Source: Rhizobacter sp. Root404 (GTDB taxonomy: Bacteria > Pseudomonadota > Gammaproteobacteria > Burkholderiales > Burkholderiaceae_C). From it: a DNA stretch of 64,000 bases. The position numbers were made by a program, and so were the translations under genes. The DNA lies in assembly GCF_001425865.1 (NCBI RefSeq), contig NZ_LMDS01000007.1:63156-127155 (forward strand), read 5' to 3'. This document shows, one piece after another, positions 7,490 through 15,122 of this stretch (positions are counted from its first letter, which is position 1; each line of letters opens with the position of its first letter). Under the pieces are notes generated by a model. It searched no databases, was not told where the DNA came from, and was given only the letters and a program-made list of their open reading frames with translations.

Positions 7490-10138
7490 ATGACAGTCTT
7501 CCGTCCTCGCTTCCCCGCCGCCCCTGGCCGTCGGCTCTTCGCCCACCTGCTGTGCGGCCTCGCGCTCGCAGCGGGTCTCGCGCATGCTGCCGACGATCCG
7601 CAGAACGGCAGCGGCAGCTTCGGCACGCCGGGCTATTCGGGCTCGACGCAGCAGGGCGGCGCCCTGCAAGGACAGGGGCAAGGGTTGCCACTGGGAATGC
7701 CGAGCATCACAGGAGGCTCGCGCTCTTCCATCGGCTCGGCATTCGATTTCCGCGATCTGTATCGCCAATCGACACGCCCTGAACTGACGGTGCGTCGAAC
7801 CGACCTGCCGCCGCCGAAGCCGGGCGAATTCCAGAAGTTCGTTGAAGGCGCGACCGGTCGACTGCTGCCTCTGTTTGGCACCAGCTTCTTCGCCGACGCG
7901 ACCGACCCGTCGACACCCCTGGACAACGTGCCGGTGTCGGCCGACTACACCGTCGGGCCCGGGGACGAAGTCCTGATTCGCGCGTGGGGCTCGATCGACG
8001 TCGACTACCGCAGCACCGTCGATCGCAATGGCCTGCTCAACCTGCCGAAAGTCGGCAGCTTCAACGTCACCGGCGTGAAAGCCGCCGACCTCGAGAAGCA
8101 CCTGCGCACCCAGATCGGACGGCTGTACACCAACTTCGACCTGAGCGCCTCGCTCGGGCAGCTGCGCGGCGTCAAGGTGTTCGTCGTCGGCCCTGCTCAG
8201 CAGCCCGGCGTCTTCACGTTGGCGAGCCAGTCGACCTTGCTGTCGGCGGTCGTGATGGCGGGCGGCCCGGCGCCGAACGGCTCGATGCGCAAGGTGCTGC
8301 TGCGACGCGACGGCAAGGTGATCTCGGAACTCGACATCTACGAATTCCTGGTGCAAGGGGACAAGTCCAAGGACGTGCAGCTCGTTGCGGGTGACGTGGT
8401 CGTGTTCCAGCCGGCCGGCGCCCGGGTCGCGCTCAATGGCGCGCTCGACACGCCCGCGATCTACGAATTGAAGACGCCGCAGGAGCCGGTGCGCGAAGTG
8501 CTCCGCTACGCGGGAGGCACGCCGGCGTTGGCGAACCCCAATCGCGCGCAACTCGAGCGGATCGATGTGGCGCAGCGCGCCGCCCGTTTTGTCGAGGAGT
8601 TCAAGCTCGACGGCGCTGGCCTGCAGAAGCAGCTGCGCGACGGCGACGTGCTGACCCTGTTGCCCATCTCGCCCCAGTTTGCGAATGCGGTGACCTTGCG
8701 CGGTCACGTGGCGCAACCGCTGCGCTACCCCTTCACGCCCGGCATGCGCATCCGCGACTTGATCCCGGACCGCGACGCGCTCATATCCCCCGACTTTTAC
8801 CGCCGCAAGAACCTGCTGGTGCAGATCGTCGACGAGGACGTCGATCTGCGGCCCAACGACACGCGCTACCGCAACGGGCGCCCCGTGCTGGACGCCAACA
8901 ATCGCCCCGTGCAGAGCGGCCCCAGGATGAACGAGGCGAATTCCGGCGGTCTGGCCGGGACCGCCGGCGCAGCCGCCGGCGGCGCGAACAACAACGCGTC
9001 GAACCGCAACGATGGCACGAGCGGAAACGCCCGGGACGATCAAGCCGCCGGCAACGCCCCATCGATGGACAACTCGGGCATGCAGCGCAGCCGCGCCGAG
9101 CGCCAGCGGCGGGCCGACGACCTGGCGATCGTCGCTGCGTCGAAACGCGCGCCGACGCCGCTCTTCGACGAATTGAACTGGGACTACGCAGTGATCGAGC
9201 GGCTCGACACCCGCACACTGAGCACCCAGGTCATCCCGTTCAACCTCGGCAAGGCGGTGCTGCAGGGCGACGACGCCAGCAACGTCGAGCTGATGGCCGG
9301 CGACGTGGTCACGGTCTACAGTCAGAAGGACATCCGCGTGCCGGTATCGCGCCAGACGCGCCTGGTCTCGCTCGAAGGCGAAGTCTCATCCCCCGGCGTC
9401 TACCAGTTGCAGCCGGGGGACACACTGCAAAGCCTCATCGCACGCGCCGGCGGCTTCACCCCGCAAGCCTACCTCTACGGTCTTGAATTCAGCCGCGAGG
9501 AGACGCGGCTGCGTCAACGCGAAAACCTGACGGCGGCGATCGCGCGGCTGGAGGCGCTGTCGGCAGTACAGGCGGCGCGCGACGCGGCCAACCGGCGCGA
9601 CGATGCGCAAGGCGCGGCAACCACCGCGGCAGTCAGCAATGCCGCCACGCAGGCGCAACTCGGCCGGCTGCGGAATGTGCAGCCCAACGGGCGCATCGCC
9701 CTGGAGCTGTCAGCCGAAGCCTCGACGCTGGCCGAACTGCCCGCCGTTCCTCTGGAAGCGGGTGATCGCATCACCGTGCCGGCACGCCCGGGCTTCGTGA
9801 CCGTCGCCGGCGCGGTCGTCAACAGCAATGCGTTCCTGTGGAAGCCAGGCCGGACCGCGGGGGAATACCTGAAGCTGGCCGGCGCCGACGAGGCCGCGGA
9901 GCCTGCCAACATGTTCATCCTGCGCGCCGATGGCACCGTGAGCCATGCGAACGACAATCGCGGCTTCTGGGGCCGAAACAAGCTGGAGTCGCAGGTCATG
10001 CAACCGGGCGACGCGTTGATCGTTCCGAATCAGCTCGACTTCGAGACCTGGGGCCGCGCGTTCGTGCGCAACATGAAGGACTTCGCGCAAATCTTCACAG
10101 GATTCGGGCTGGGGCTCGCCGCGATCCATTCGCTTTGA
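7490..10138 (+). CDS. SLBB-domain polysaccharide export protein
   Basis: An 882-residue Wza/GumB-like outer-membrane export protein. A signal peptide ends at Ala-His-Ala (about residue 34). A Gly/Gln-rich linker is followed by the Poly_export domain (about 150-235, with Tyr-Thr-Val-Gly-Pro-Gly-Asp-Glu-Val) and several SLBB repeats, seen as Val-Phe-Val-Val-Gly, Val-Ser-Leu-Glu-Gly-Glu-Val and Val-Thr-Val-Ala-Gly-Ala-Val blocks. A low-complexity Gly/Ala/Asn/Asp insert occupies about 485-545. At 882 residues it is twice the length of classical Wza, as in the long SLBB proteins of Burkholderiales capsule clusters. It is an orphan here: no Wzz, Wzc, polymerase or glycosyltransferase gene is in the window. 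A GTG five codons upstream is an alternative start. Confidence 0.9.
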   Translation: MTVFRPRFPAAPGRRLFAHLLCGLALAAGLAHAADDPQNGSGSFGTPGYSGSTQQGGALQGQGQGLPLGMPSITGGSRSSIGSAFDFRDLYRQSTRPELTVRRTDLPPPKPGEFQKFVEGATGRLLPLFGTSFFADATDPSTPLDNVPVSADYTVGPGDEVLIRAWGSIDVDYRSTVDRNGLLNLPKVGSFNVTGVKAADLEKHLRTQIGRLYTNFDLSASLGQLRGVKVFVVGPAQQPGVFTLASQSTLLSAVVMAGGPAPNGSMRKVLLRRDGKVISELDIYEFLVQGDKSKDVQLVAGDVVVFQPAGARVALNGALDTPAIYELKTPQEPVREVLRYAGGTPALANPNRAQLERIDVAQRAARFVEEFKLDGAGLQKQLRDGDVLTLLPISPQFANAVTLRGHVAQPLRYPFTPGMRIRDLIPDRDALISPDFYRRKNLLVQIVDEDVDLRPNDTRYRNGRPVLDANNRPVQSGPRMNEANSGGLAGTAGAAAGGANNNASNRNDGTSGNARDDQAAGNAPSMDNSGMQRSRAERQRRADDLAIVAASKRAPTPLFDELNWDYAVIERLDTRTLSTQVIPFNLGKAVLQGDDASNVELMAGDVVTVYSQKDIRVPVSRQTRLVSLEGEVSSPGVYQLQPGDTLQSLIARAGGFTPQAYLYGLEFSREETRLRQRENLTAAIARLEALSAVQAARDAANRRDDAQGAATTAAVSNAATQAQLGRLRNVQPNGRIALELSAEASTLAELPAVPLEAGDRITVPARPGFVTVAGAVVNSNAFLWKPGRTAGEYLKLAGADEAAEPANMFILRADGTVSHANDNRGFWGRNKLESQVMQPGDALIVPNQLDFETWGRAFVRNMKDFAQIFTGFGLGLAAIHSL

Positions 10139-10408
10139 CACAGGGCACTTCATGACGGGGACGACCTGCGACCGGACGCCCTGGCCGCCGGCGTCGACTG
10201 CAACGGCGAAGACGTCGGCCCCAGCGTCAGCCTGACCTATCGGCTGGGCTGGCTCGGCCAGGACAAGCGCGCGATCGCGAACGTGACGATCATCACCGCG
10301 GTGGCGGCGATACGCGGCGCTACCGCATGGTCACGCGCGCAATCCCCGCAGGACGCAGCCGCACGCGCTGCCCTGGCTCGCGCGTGGCGCTGGCGCTGGC
10401 GCAGCTGA
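10139..10408 (+). pseudogene. Probable relic of a gene tail after the SLBB gene
   Basis: This is the 304-base space between the SLBB gene and the convergent threonine dehydratase. The frame that continues directly past the SLBB stop codon is open for 89 codons to a TGA at 10406, but contains no start. It includes Gly-Pro-Ser-Val-Ser-Leu-Thr-Tyr-Arg-Leu-Gly-Trp, which looks like the final strand of an outer-membrane beta-barrel. It then turns into low-information Ala/Arg/Trp sequence. I read it as the eroded end of a former exopolysaccharide gene. Chance open frame in GC-rich DNA is the alternative. The remaining bases to 10442 show nothing recognisable. Confidence 0.3.
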
Positions 10409-10442
10409 CGCGTTGGCGGCGTGCGAAGCGCCACTGTCGCCC

Positions 10443-11399
10443 TCAGCCCCCGCCCAGGACCCGCGCGAACACCGCGCTGTCGACATTGCCGCCTGTGAGC
10501 GGCAGCCCGATGCATCGACCGGCCCAGCGCTCGCGCTGCTGCAGCGCGGCGGCGAGCGATGCGGCTCCCGCGCCTTCGGCGACGTTGTGGGTGTCGGCGA
10601 ACAGCACGCGCATCGCGTCCGCCACCTGCCCGTCGGTGACCGCCACCACGTCGTCGACTTCGCGGCGGATGATCGCCAGCGCCTGCTCGTCGGGCACGCG
10701 GCAGGCCATGCCGTCGGCGAGGTCGGTCGTGACCGGCGCCTCGATCGCGCGGCCCGCAAGAAACGACTGCTGGTACGCGGTCGCATGCGCCGAGACCACG
10801 CCGATGATCCTGGTCTTCACGCCCGCATGAGCGCGCGCCAAGGCGCAGGCGCAGATGCCCGAGCCCTGGCCGATCGGCACGAACACGACCTCGGGCTCGA
10901 CCGCGTCGAAGAACTCCAGCCAGTAGCTCGCTACACCGTGCACCAGATCGTCATGGTACGACGGCACCATGTGCAACCCGCGGTCGCGAGCGAGTGCCGC
11001 CGCATGCTCGCGCGCGGCCTGGAAATCGTCACCGTGCTCGATCAACTCGACGCCGAGCGCGCGCATCGCGGCGTTTTTCTCGACCGAGTTGCCGCGCGGC
11101 ACGACGATGGTCGCTTGCAGGCCGTGGCGGCGCGCCGCGAAGCCGACCGACTGGCCGTGGTTGCCGCGCGTCGCACTGACGACGCCGCGCCACTGCGGCT
11201 CGCGGCGCCGCAGCGCGTCGAAGTAGACCAGCCCGCCGCGCAGCTTGAATGCACCGACGGCGGTGTGGTTCTCGTGCTTGACCCAGGCCTGCGCGCCGAG
11301 GCGCTGGTCGAGCAGGGGCCAGCGCTGCTGCGGCGTCGGCGGCATGGCGTCGCGGACGAGGCGGCGGGCGCGGTCGAGGGGATGGCGGTCGTCGTTCAT
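10443..11399 (-). CDS. Threonine/serine dehydratase-like PLP enzyme
   Basis: A 318-residue fold-type II pyridoxal-phosphate enzyme. The PLP lysine is in Gly-Ala-Phe-Lys-Leu-Arg-Gly-Gly at about residue 54. The phosphate-binding glycine loop is the Gly-Gln-Gly-Ser-Gly stretch near residue 185. There is no C-terminal regulatory ACT domain, so it resembles catabolic ammonia-lyases acting on threonine, serine or hydroxyaspartate rather than biosynthetic IlvA. Asparagine follows Arg-Gly in Thr-Arg-Gly-Asn-His-Gly, as usual. Last gene of a five-gene operon, two bases after the glyoxalase-like gene. Product identity within the family is inferred. Confidence 0.85.
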   Translation of the reverse strand: MNDDRHPLDRARRLVRDAMPPTPQQRWPLLDQRLGAQAWVKHENHTAVGAFKLRGGLVYFDALRRREPQWRGVVSATRGNHGQSVGFAARRHGLQATIVVPRGNSVEKNAAMRALGVELIEHGDDFQAAREHAAALARDRGLHMVPSYHDDLVHGVASYWLEFFDAVEPEVVFVPIGQGSGICACALARAHAGVKTRIIGVVSAHATAYQQSFLAGRAIEAPVTTDLADGMACRVPDEQALAIIRREVDDVVAVTDGQVADAMRVLFADTHNVAEGAGAASLAAALQQRERWAGRCIGLPLTGGNVDSAVFARVLGGG

Positions 11400-11401
11400 C
11401 G

Positions 11402-12079
11402 TCAGGCGTTCAGGCGAGGTGAGCGGAGGGTGACGGCGCCGCGCGGCGTGTCCAGTTCGACGCAGAGCGGGGCCGCCTCGGCGGACCCGTCGGGCGTGAC
11501 CGCGCGCGGCAGCCATGCGGACAGCGTCGGTGGCCAGCCCGACACGCTCAGCGACCGCAGCACCACGCCGCTTGACGGCATCGCGTCGGTCGGGTGCGCG
11601 TCGCCCCACGCGATCAGCGCCGGCACCGCACCTTGGCACGGGCGCCGGCCGTCGGCGCGCACGCTGATCCGCCAGCGCAGCAGGCCCTGCGGCGTCATGC
11701 GCTCGGCGTCCGTCAACTCGCCGCATTCGATGCCACCGGCACGCAGCGCATCGCGGGTGGCGGTGACGTCTTCGCAGCGCATGACCCAGTGCACGAGCTG
11801 GGGTCCGGCGCTGGCCAGCGAGCGCTGCAGCGCCGCATCGTCCAGATCGAACCAGCGCGCATGTCCCGTCGGCGGCGGCGCTTCGACGTCGATCGCGATG
11901 ATCTCTGCATAGGCGCGCGGAAACGACGCCGAGCCGATGGTGAACACGCGGTTGTGGGTGGCCATGAAGGTGTGCCGTCCGCCGCCCCCGGGCCGCAGGC
12001 CCAACGTGGCCTCGCACCACGCCACGCCCTCGGCCAGCGTGCGCGCGGCGATCACCAGGTGGTCGAGCGCGAGCGTCAT
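11402..12079 (-). CDS. Glyoxalase-like (VOC superfamily) protein
   Basis: A 225-residue protein starting Leu-Asp-His-Leu-Val-Ile-Ala-Ala, the opening strand of the vicinal oxygen chelate fold. His-Thr-Phe-Met-Ala-Thr-His-Asn and Tyr-Ala-Glu-Ile-Ile-Ala-Ile-Asp follow, as in the Glyoxalase_3 family. These proteins have unassigned substrates. The first histidine and the glutamate could be metal ligands. ATG at 12079 was chosen over a longer frame to 12250, because the latter would run into the PhzF gene. It sits 14 bases after PhzF and two bases before the dehydratase, so it is an integral member of the operon. Confidence 0.82.
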   Translation of the reverse strand: MTLALDHLVIAARTLAEGVAWCEATLGLRPGGGGRHTFMATHNRVFTIGSASFPRAYAEIIAIDVEAPPPTGHARWFDLDDAALQRSLASAGPQLVHWVMRCEDVTATRDALRAGGIECGELTDAERMTPQGLLRWRISVRADGRRPCQGAVPALIAWGDAHPTDAMPSSGVVLRSLSVSGWPPTLSAWLPRAVTPDGSAEAAPLCVELDTPRGAVTLRSPRLNA

Positions 12080-12093
12080 TGCGTCGCCCGCGC

Positions 12094-12930
12094 TTACAAC
12101 GTCAGCTCGCCGTGGATGCAGTCGACGCTGTGCCCGCCGACCCAGACCTGCCCGTCGACACGCTCGATGAACAGGCGGCCGCGGCGCTGCAGGCAGCTGC
12201 CCTGCGCGGCCACGTAGCGCTCGGGTGCGGCGCCGCTGGCGATAAGCCACTGCGCCAAGCTCGCGTTCAGGCTGCCCGTGACCGGGTCTTCATAGCCCGG
12301 CCCTTCGCCGATCAGCGCGCGCACTTCGAACTGCGCGTCGTGGCCGGGCGCATGGGCGCCGACGACGCCGAGCTTGATGCCCTTCAGCGCCGGCCAGTCC
12401 GGCCGCAGCGCCAGCACCGCGTCGGCCGAGGCCAAGCGGATCGCGCTCCAGCCTGGGCCGTTGTCGACCCACTGGTGATCGACCACCTCCTCGCGCCGCA
12501 GGCCCAATGCCGCGGCGATGCGCGCCAGCAGTTCGTCCTCCAGCGGGCCGCTGCGCACACACGGCGGCGCCGCGAACGCGAGCCGCGCGCCGCCACGCCG
12601 CACGCGGATCAGGCCGGCACTGCACTGCTGCACGACCTCGGCGGCAGCGCGCGCCCTGCCGCCGGCGGCGAGCCAGGCATGGCAGCTCCCCAGGGTCGGG
12701 TGGCCGGCGAAAGGCAGCTCGCGCTGCGGCGTGAAGATGCGCACGCGGTAGTCGGCGGCCGGATCGGTCGGCGGCAGCAGGAAGGTGGTTTCGCTCAGGT
12801 TGGTCCAACGCGCGAACGCGGCCATCTGTGCATCGGTCAGCGCGTCGGCGTCGTGGACGACCGCGAGCGGGTTGCCGAGCAGCGCGGTGTCGCTGAACAC
12901 ATCCAGCTGCGTGAAGCGAAGCGTGCTCAT
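12094..12930 (-). CDS. PhzF family isomerase/epimerase-like protein
   Basis: A 278-residue member of the PhzF (diaminopimelate epimerase-like) fold, two similar half-domains. Signatures are Asp-Val-Phe and Gly-Asn-Pro-Leu-Ala-Val-Val near the start, Ser-Glu-Thr-Thr-Phe with the catalytic glutamate near residue 47, Gly-His-Pro-Thr-Leu-Gly near 76 and Asp-Pro-Val-Thr-Gly-Ser near 220. PhzF itself isomerises dihydrohydroxyanthranilate, but most relatives outside phenazine operons have unknown substrates. No other phenazine gene is present. Its start overlaps the aminotransferase stop as TGATG, so the two are translationally coupled. Inferred to act on an amino-acid-like compound. Confidence 0.9.
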   Translation of the reverse strand: MSTLRFTQLDVFSDTALLGNPLAVVHDADALTDAQMAAFARWTNLSETTFLLPPTDPAADYRVRIFTPQRELPFAGHPTLGSCHAWLAAGGRARAAAEVVQQCSAGLIRVRRGGARLAFAAPPCVRSGPLEDELLARIAAALGLRREEVVDHQWVDNGPGWSAIRLASADAVLALRPDWPALKGIKLGVVGAHAPGHDAQFEVRALIGEGPGYEDPVTGSLNASLAQWLIASGAAPERYVAAQGSCLQRRGRLFIERVDGQVWVGGHSVDCIHGELTL

Positions 12931-14111
12931 CAGTCGCCCTTCAACGCCTGCGCCAGCAGCGCCACGCCGCGCTCGATCTCCGCCGGCGACACGGTGACGA
13001 ACGACAACCGCAACGTGTTCGGCTTCGGGTCGGCGGCGAAGAACGCGGCGCCGGGCACATAGGCCATGCCGAGGTCGACCGCTTTCGGCAGCAGCGCGGT
13101 GGCGTCGACGCCGGCGGGCAGTTCGACCCAGAAGAACATTCCGCCGCTCGGCACGTTCCAGCGGCAACCGGGCGGCAGATGCGCCTCGAGCGCCGCACGC
13201 ATCGCATCGCGCTGCTGCTTGTAGCGCGCGCGGATCGTCGGCACGTGGTCGCGCAGGAAACCGTCACGGATCACCTCGTGCACGACGCGCTGGTTGAAGC
13301 CGGGCGTGTGCAGGTCGGCCGCCTGCTTGGCCTGCAGCAGCTTCGGCATCATCGCCGGCGGCGCGATCACGTAGCCGAGCCGCAGGCCGGGCGCCAGCAC
13401 CTTCGAGAACGAGCCGAGGTAGACCGTCCCCTCGGGCCAGCGCGACGCGAGCGACGGCGGCGGCTCGGCGTCGAACCACAGGTCGCCGTACGGGTTGTCC
13501 TCGACGATCGGCAGCCCGATCGCGCGTGCCGCGTCGACCAGCGCGGCGCGGCGCGCCTCGCCCATGCAGCGACCGCTCGGGTTCTGGAAGTTCGGCAGCA
13601 TGTACAGGAAGCGGGCGCCTTGCGCGACGGCCAGGCCTGCGGGCAGCGGGCCGTCGTCGTCGCAGGGCACCGTCACGACCTCGGGTTCGTAGGGCGCGAA
13701 CGCCTGCAACGCGCCGAGGTAGGTCGGCGACTCGACGGCCACCGTGCTGCCGGCATCGATCAGCACCTTGCCGACCAGGTCGAGGCCCTGTTGCGAGCCG
13801 GTCGTGATCAGCACCTGGGACGCATCGACGCGAAGACCCTGCGCCGCCATCTGCGTGGCGACCCATTCGCGCAGCGGCCCGTAGCCTTCGCTCGCGGCGT
13901 ACTGCAACGCCTCGCGCGGGCTGTCGCGCAGCACGCGGGCGCTGGCCTCGCGCATCGCGTCGATCGGGAAGCTGTCCGGCGACGGCAGGCCGCCGGCCAG
14001 CGAGATGATCCCCGGCCGCTCGGTGACCTTCAGGATCTCGCGGATCACCGACGGGTTCATGCGCTCGGCGCGGCGTGCGAGCCGCCAGGGACTGGAAGAG
14101 GGGGTCGTCAT
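12930..14111 (-). CDS. PLP-dependent aminotransferase, class I/II (2-aminoadipate/LysN-like)
   Basis: A 393-residue fold-type I aminotransferase. It begins with Ser-Val-Ile-Arg-Glu-Ile-Leu-Lys and Ile-Ile-Ser-Leu-Ala-Gly-Gly-Leu-Pro, typical of the LysN/ARO8 branch that transaminates 2-aminoadipate, kynurenine or aromatic/branched amino acids. Asn-Pro-Ser-Gly holds the carboxylate-binding region. The Schiff-base lysine is in Gly-Ser-Phe-Ser-Lys-Val-Leu-Ala-Pro-Gly. Phe-Val-Thr-Val-Ser-Pro lies at the C-terminal end. The ATG at 14111 overlaps the exporter stop as TGATG. No DNA-binding domain is present, in contrast to the nearby MocR protein. Confidence 0.9.
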   Translation of the reverse strand: MTTPSSSPWRLARRAERMNPSVIREILKVTERPGIISLAGGLPSPDSFPIDAMREASARVLRDSPREALQYAASEGYGPLREWVATQMAAQGLRVDASQVLITTGSQQGLDLVGKVLIDAGSTVAVESPTYLGALQAFAPYEPEVVTVPCDDDGPLPAGLAVAQGARFLYMLPNFQNPSGRCMGEARRAALVDAARAIGLPIVEDNPYGDLWFDAEPPPSLASRWPEGTVYLGSFSKVLAPGLRLGYVIAPPAMMPKLLQAKQAADLHTPGFNQRVVHEVIRDGFLRDHVPTIRARYKQQRDAMRAALEAHLPPGCRWNVPSGGMFFWVELPAGVDATALLPKAVDLGMAYVPGAAFFAADPKPNTLRLSFVTVSPAEIERGVALLAQALKGD

Positions 14112-15028
14112 CACGGAATCCGGGGTTGGAGCGATGGGGAATGGGCCGGCATCTTCTTGCCGACGAACACGACGGCGATCACCGCCAGCGAGAACATCAC
14201 GGTCACGGCATCGAGCGTCTCGCCGAGCACCGGCACCGCGAACAGCAGCGCCAGGAACGGCTGCACCAGCTGCACCTGGCTGACGCGCACGGTGCCGCCG
14301 AGCGCCAGGCCGCGGTACCACGCGAAGAAGCCGAGCCACATCGAGAACAGCGTGACGTAGGTGAAGCCGCCCCACGCGCTGGCCCGTACCGGCGCCGTCG
14401 GCCAGGTCGCGAGCATCGCGGGCAAGGTGAGCGGCAGGCTCAGCACCAGCACCCAGCAGATCACCTGTTCGGCCGGCAGCTCGCCCGCGACACGCGCGCC
14501 GGACACATAGCCCACCGCGGTGAAGAACACCGCCAGCAGCAGCAGCCCGTCCGCGGCGCTGACGTGCCCGGCGCCGCGGTACGTGGCGAACGCGAGCACC
14601 ATCGCACAGCCCAGGCCGGCGCAAATCCAGAACCCGTTCGACGGGCGCTGGCGGAACCACAGGGCCGCGCCGACCGCGGTCGCCAGCGGCATCAGCCCGG
14701 TGACGACTGCCGCGTGCATCGCGTCGACCTGGCGCAGTGCCAGGCTCAGGAACAGCGGGAACCCGACCACCGTGCCGAGCGCCGACGTGAACAGCGCCGG
14801 CAGGTGGCGGCGCTGCACTCGTGGCGCGCCCGTGATCCAGAGGTAGGCAATGCTCAGCAGGCCGGCGACGGCGGCGCGGCCGGCGGTCACGAACAGCGGC
14901 GGCAGTTGAGGGTCGGCCGCCGGGCCGACGGCCAAGCGGGTCATCGGCAGCGTCATCGCGAAGATCACGACACCCAGCAGGCCGAGCCACAGGCCCCGGG
15001 TTTCGTCGTGCGCGGTCATCGTGCCCAT
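14111..15028 (-). CDS. EamA/DMT superfamily exporter
   Basis: A 305-residue membrane protein with ten hydrophobic helices in two EamA repeats of five. Family members export amino acids or metabolites. The N-terminal Met-Gly-Thr-Met allows a start at 15028 or 15019. It is the first gene of a compact five-gene operon (exporter, aminotransferase, PhzF, glyoxalase-like, dehydratase). It is divergent from a MocR regulator across 94 bases that contain a palindrome. DMT exporters next to MocR genes are a recurring arrangement, which supports control by that regulator. Confidence 0.9.
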   Translation of the reverse strand: MGTMTAHDETRGLWLGLLGVVIFAMTLPMTRLAVGPAADPQLPPLFVTAGRAAVAGLLSIAYLWITGAPRVQRRHLPALFTSALGTVVGFPLFLSLALRQVDAMHAAVVTGLMPLATAVGAALWFRQRPSNGFWICAGLGCAMVLAFATYRGAGHVSAADGLLLLAVFFTAVGYVSGARVAGELPAEQVICWVLVLSLPLTLPAMLATWPTAPVRASAWGGFTYVTLFSMWLGFFAWYRGLALGGTVRVSQVQLVQPFLALLFAVPVLGETLDAVTVMFSLAVIAVVFVGKKMPAHSPSLQPRIP

Positions 15029-15074
15029 GCCGGCAGTCTACGTCCACACACCAGCACAGAACCAGTACACTTTG

Positions 15075-15099
15075 CGATACGTCAAGCGCATCTGTATCG
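15075..15099. promoter_or_regulatory. Palindrome in the MocR/exporter intergenic region
   Basis: CGATAC (15075-15080) and GTATCG (15094-15099) are a perfect inverted repeat with a 13-base spacer. They lie midway between the divergent MocR and exporter genes. A TTGCGA hexamer (15072-15077) with TATCGG 17 bases on (15095-15100) could be a weak promoter for MocR, overlapping the palindrome. Position and symmetry suggest the MocR binding site. This is inferred and not a known consensus. Confidence 0.45.
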
Positions 15100-15122
15100 G
15101 ACCTCCCGTCGGCACAAGCCCC

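Noticed and set aside
12094-12930. Phenazine biosynthesis because of the PhzF homologue
   Set aside because: None of the other phz genes is present. PhzF-fold proteins are widespread outside phenazine pathways.
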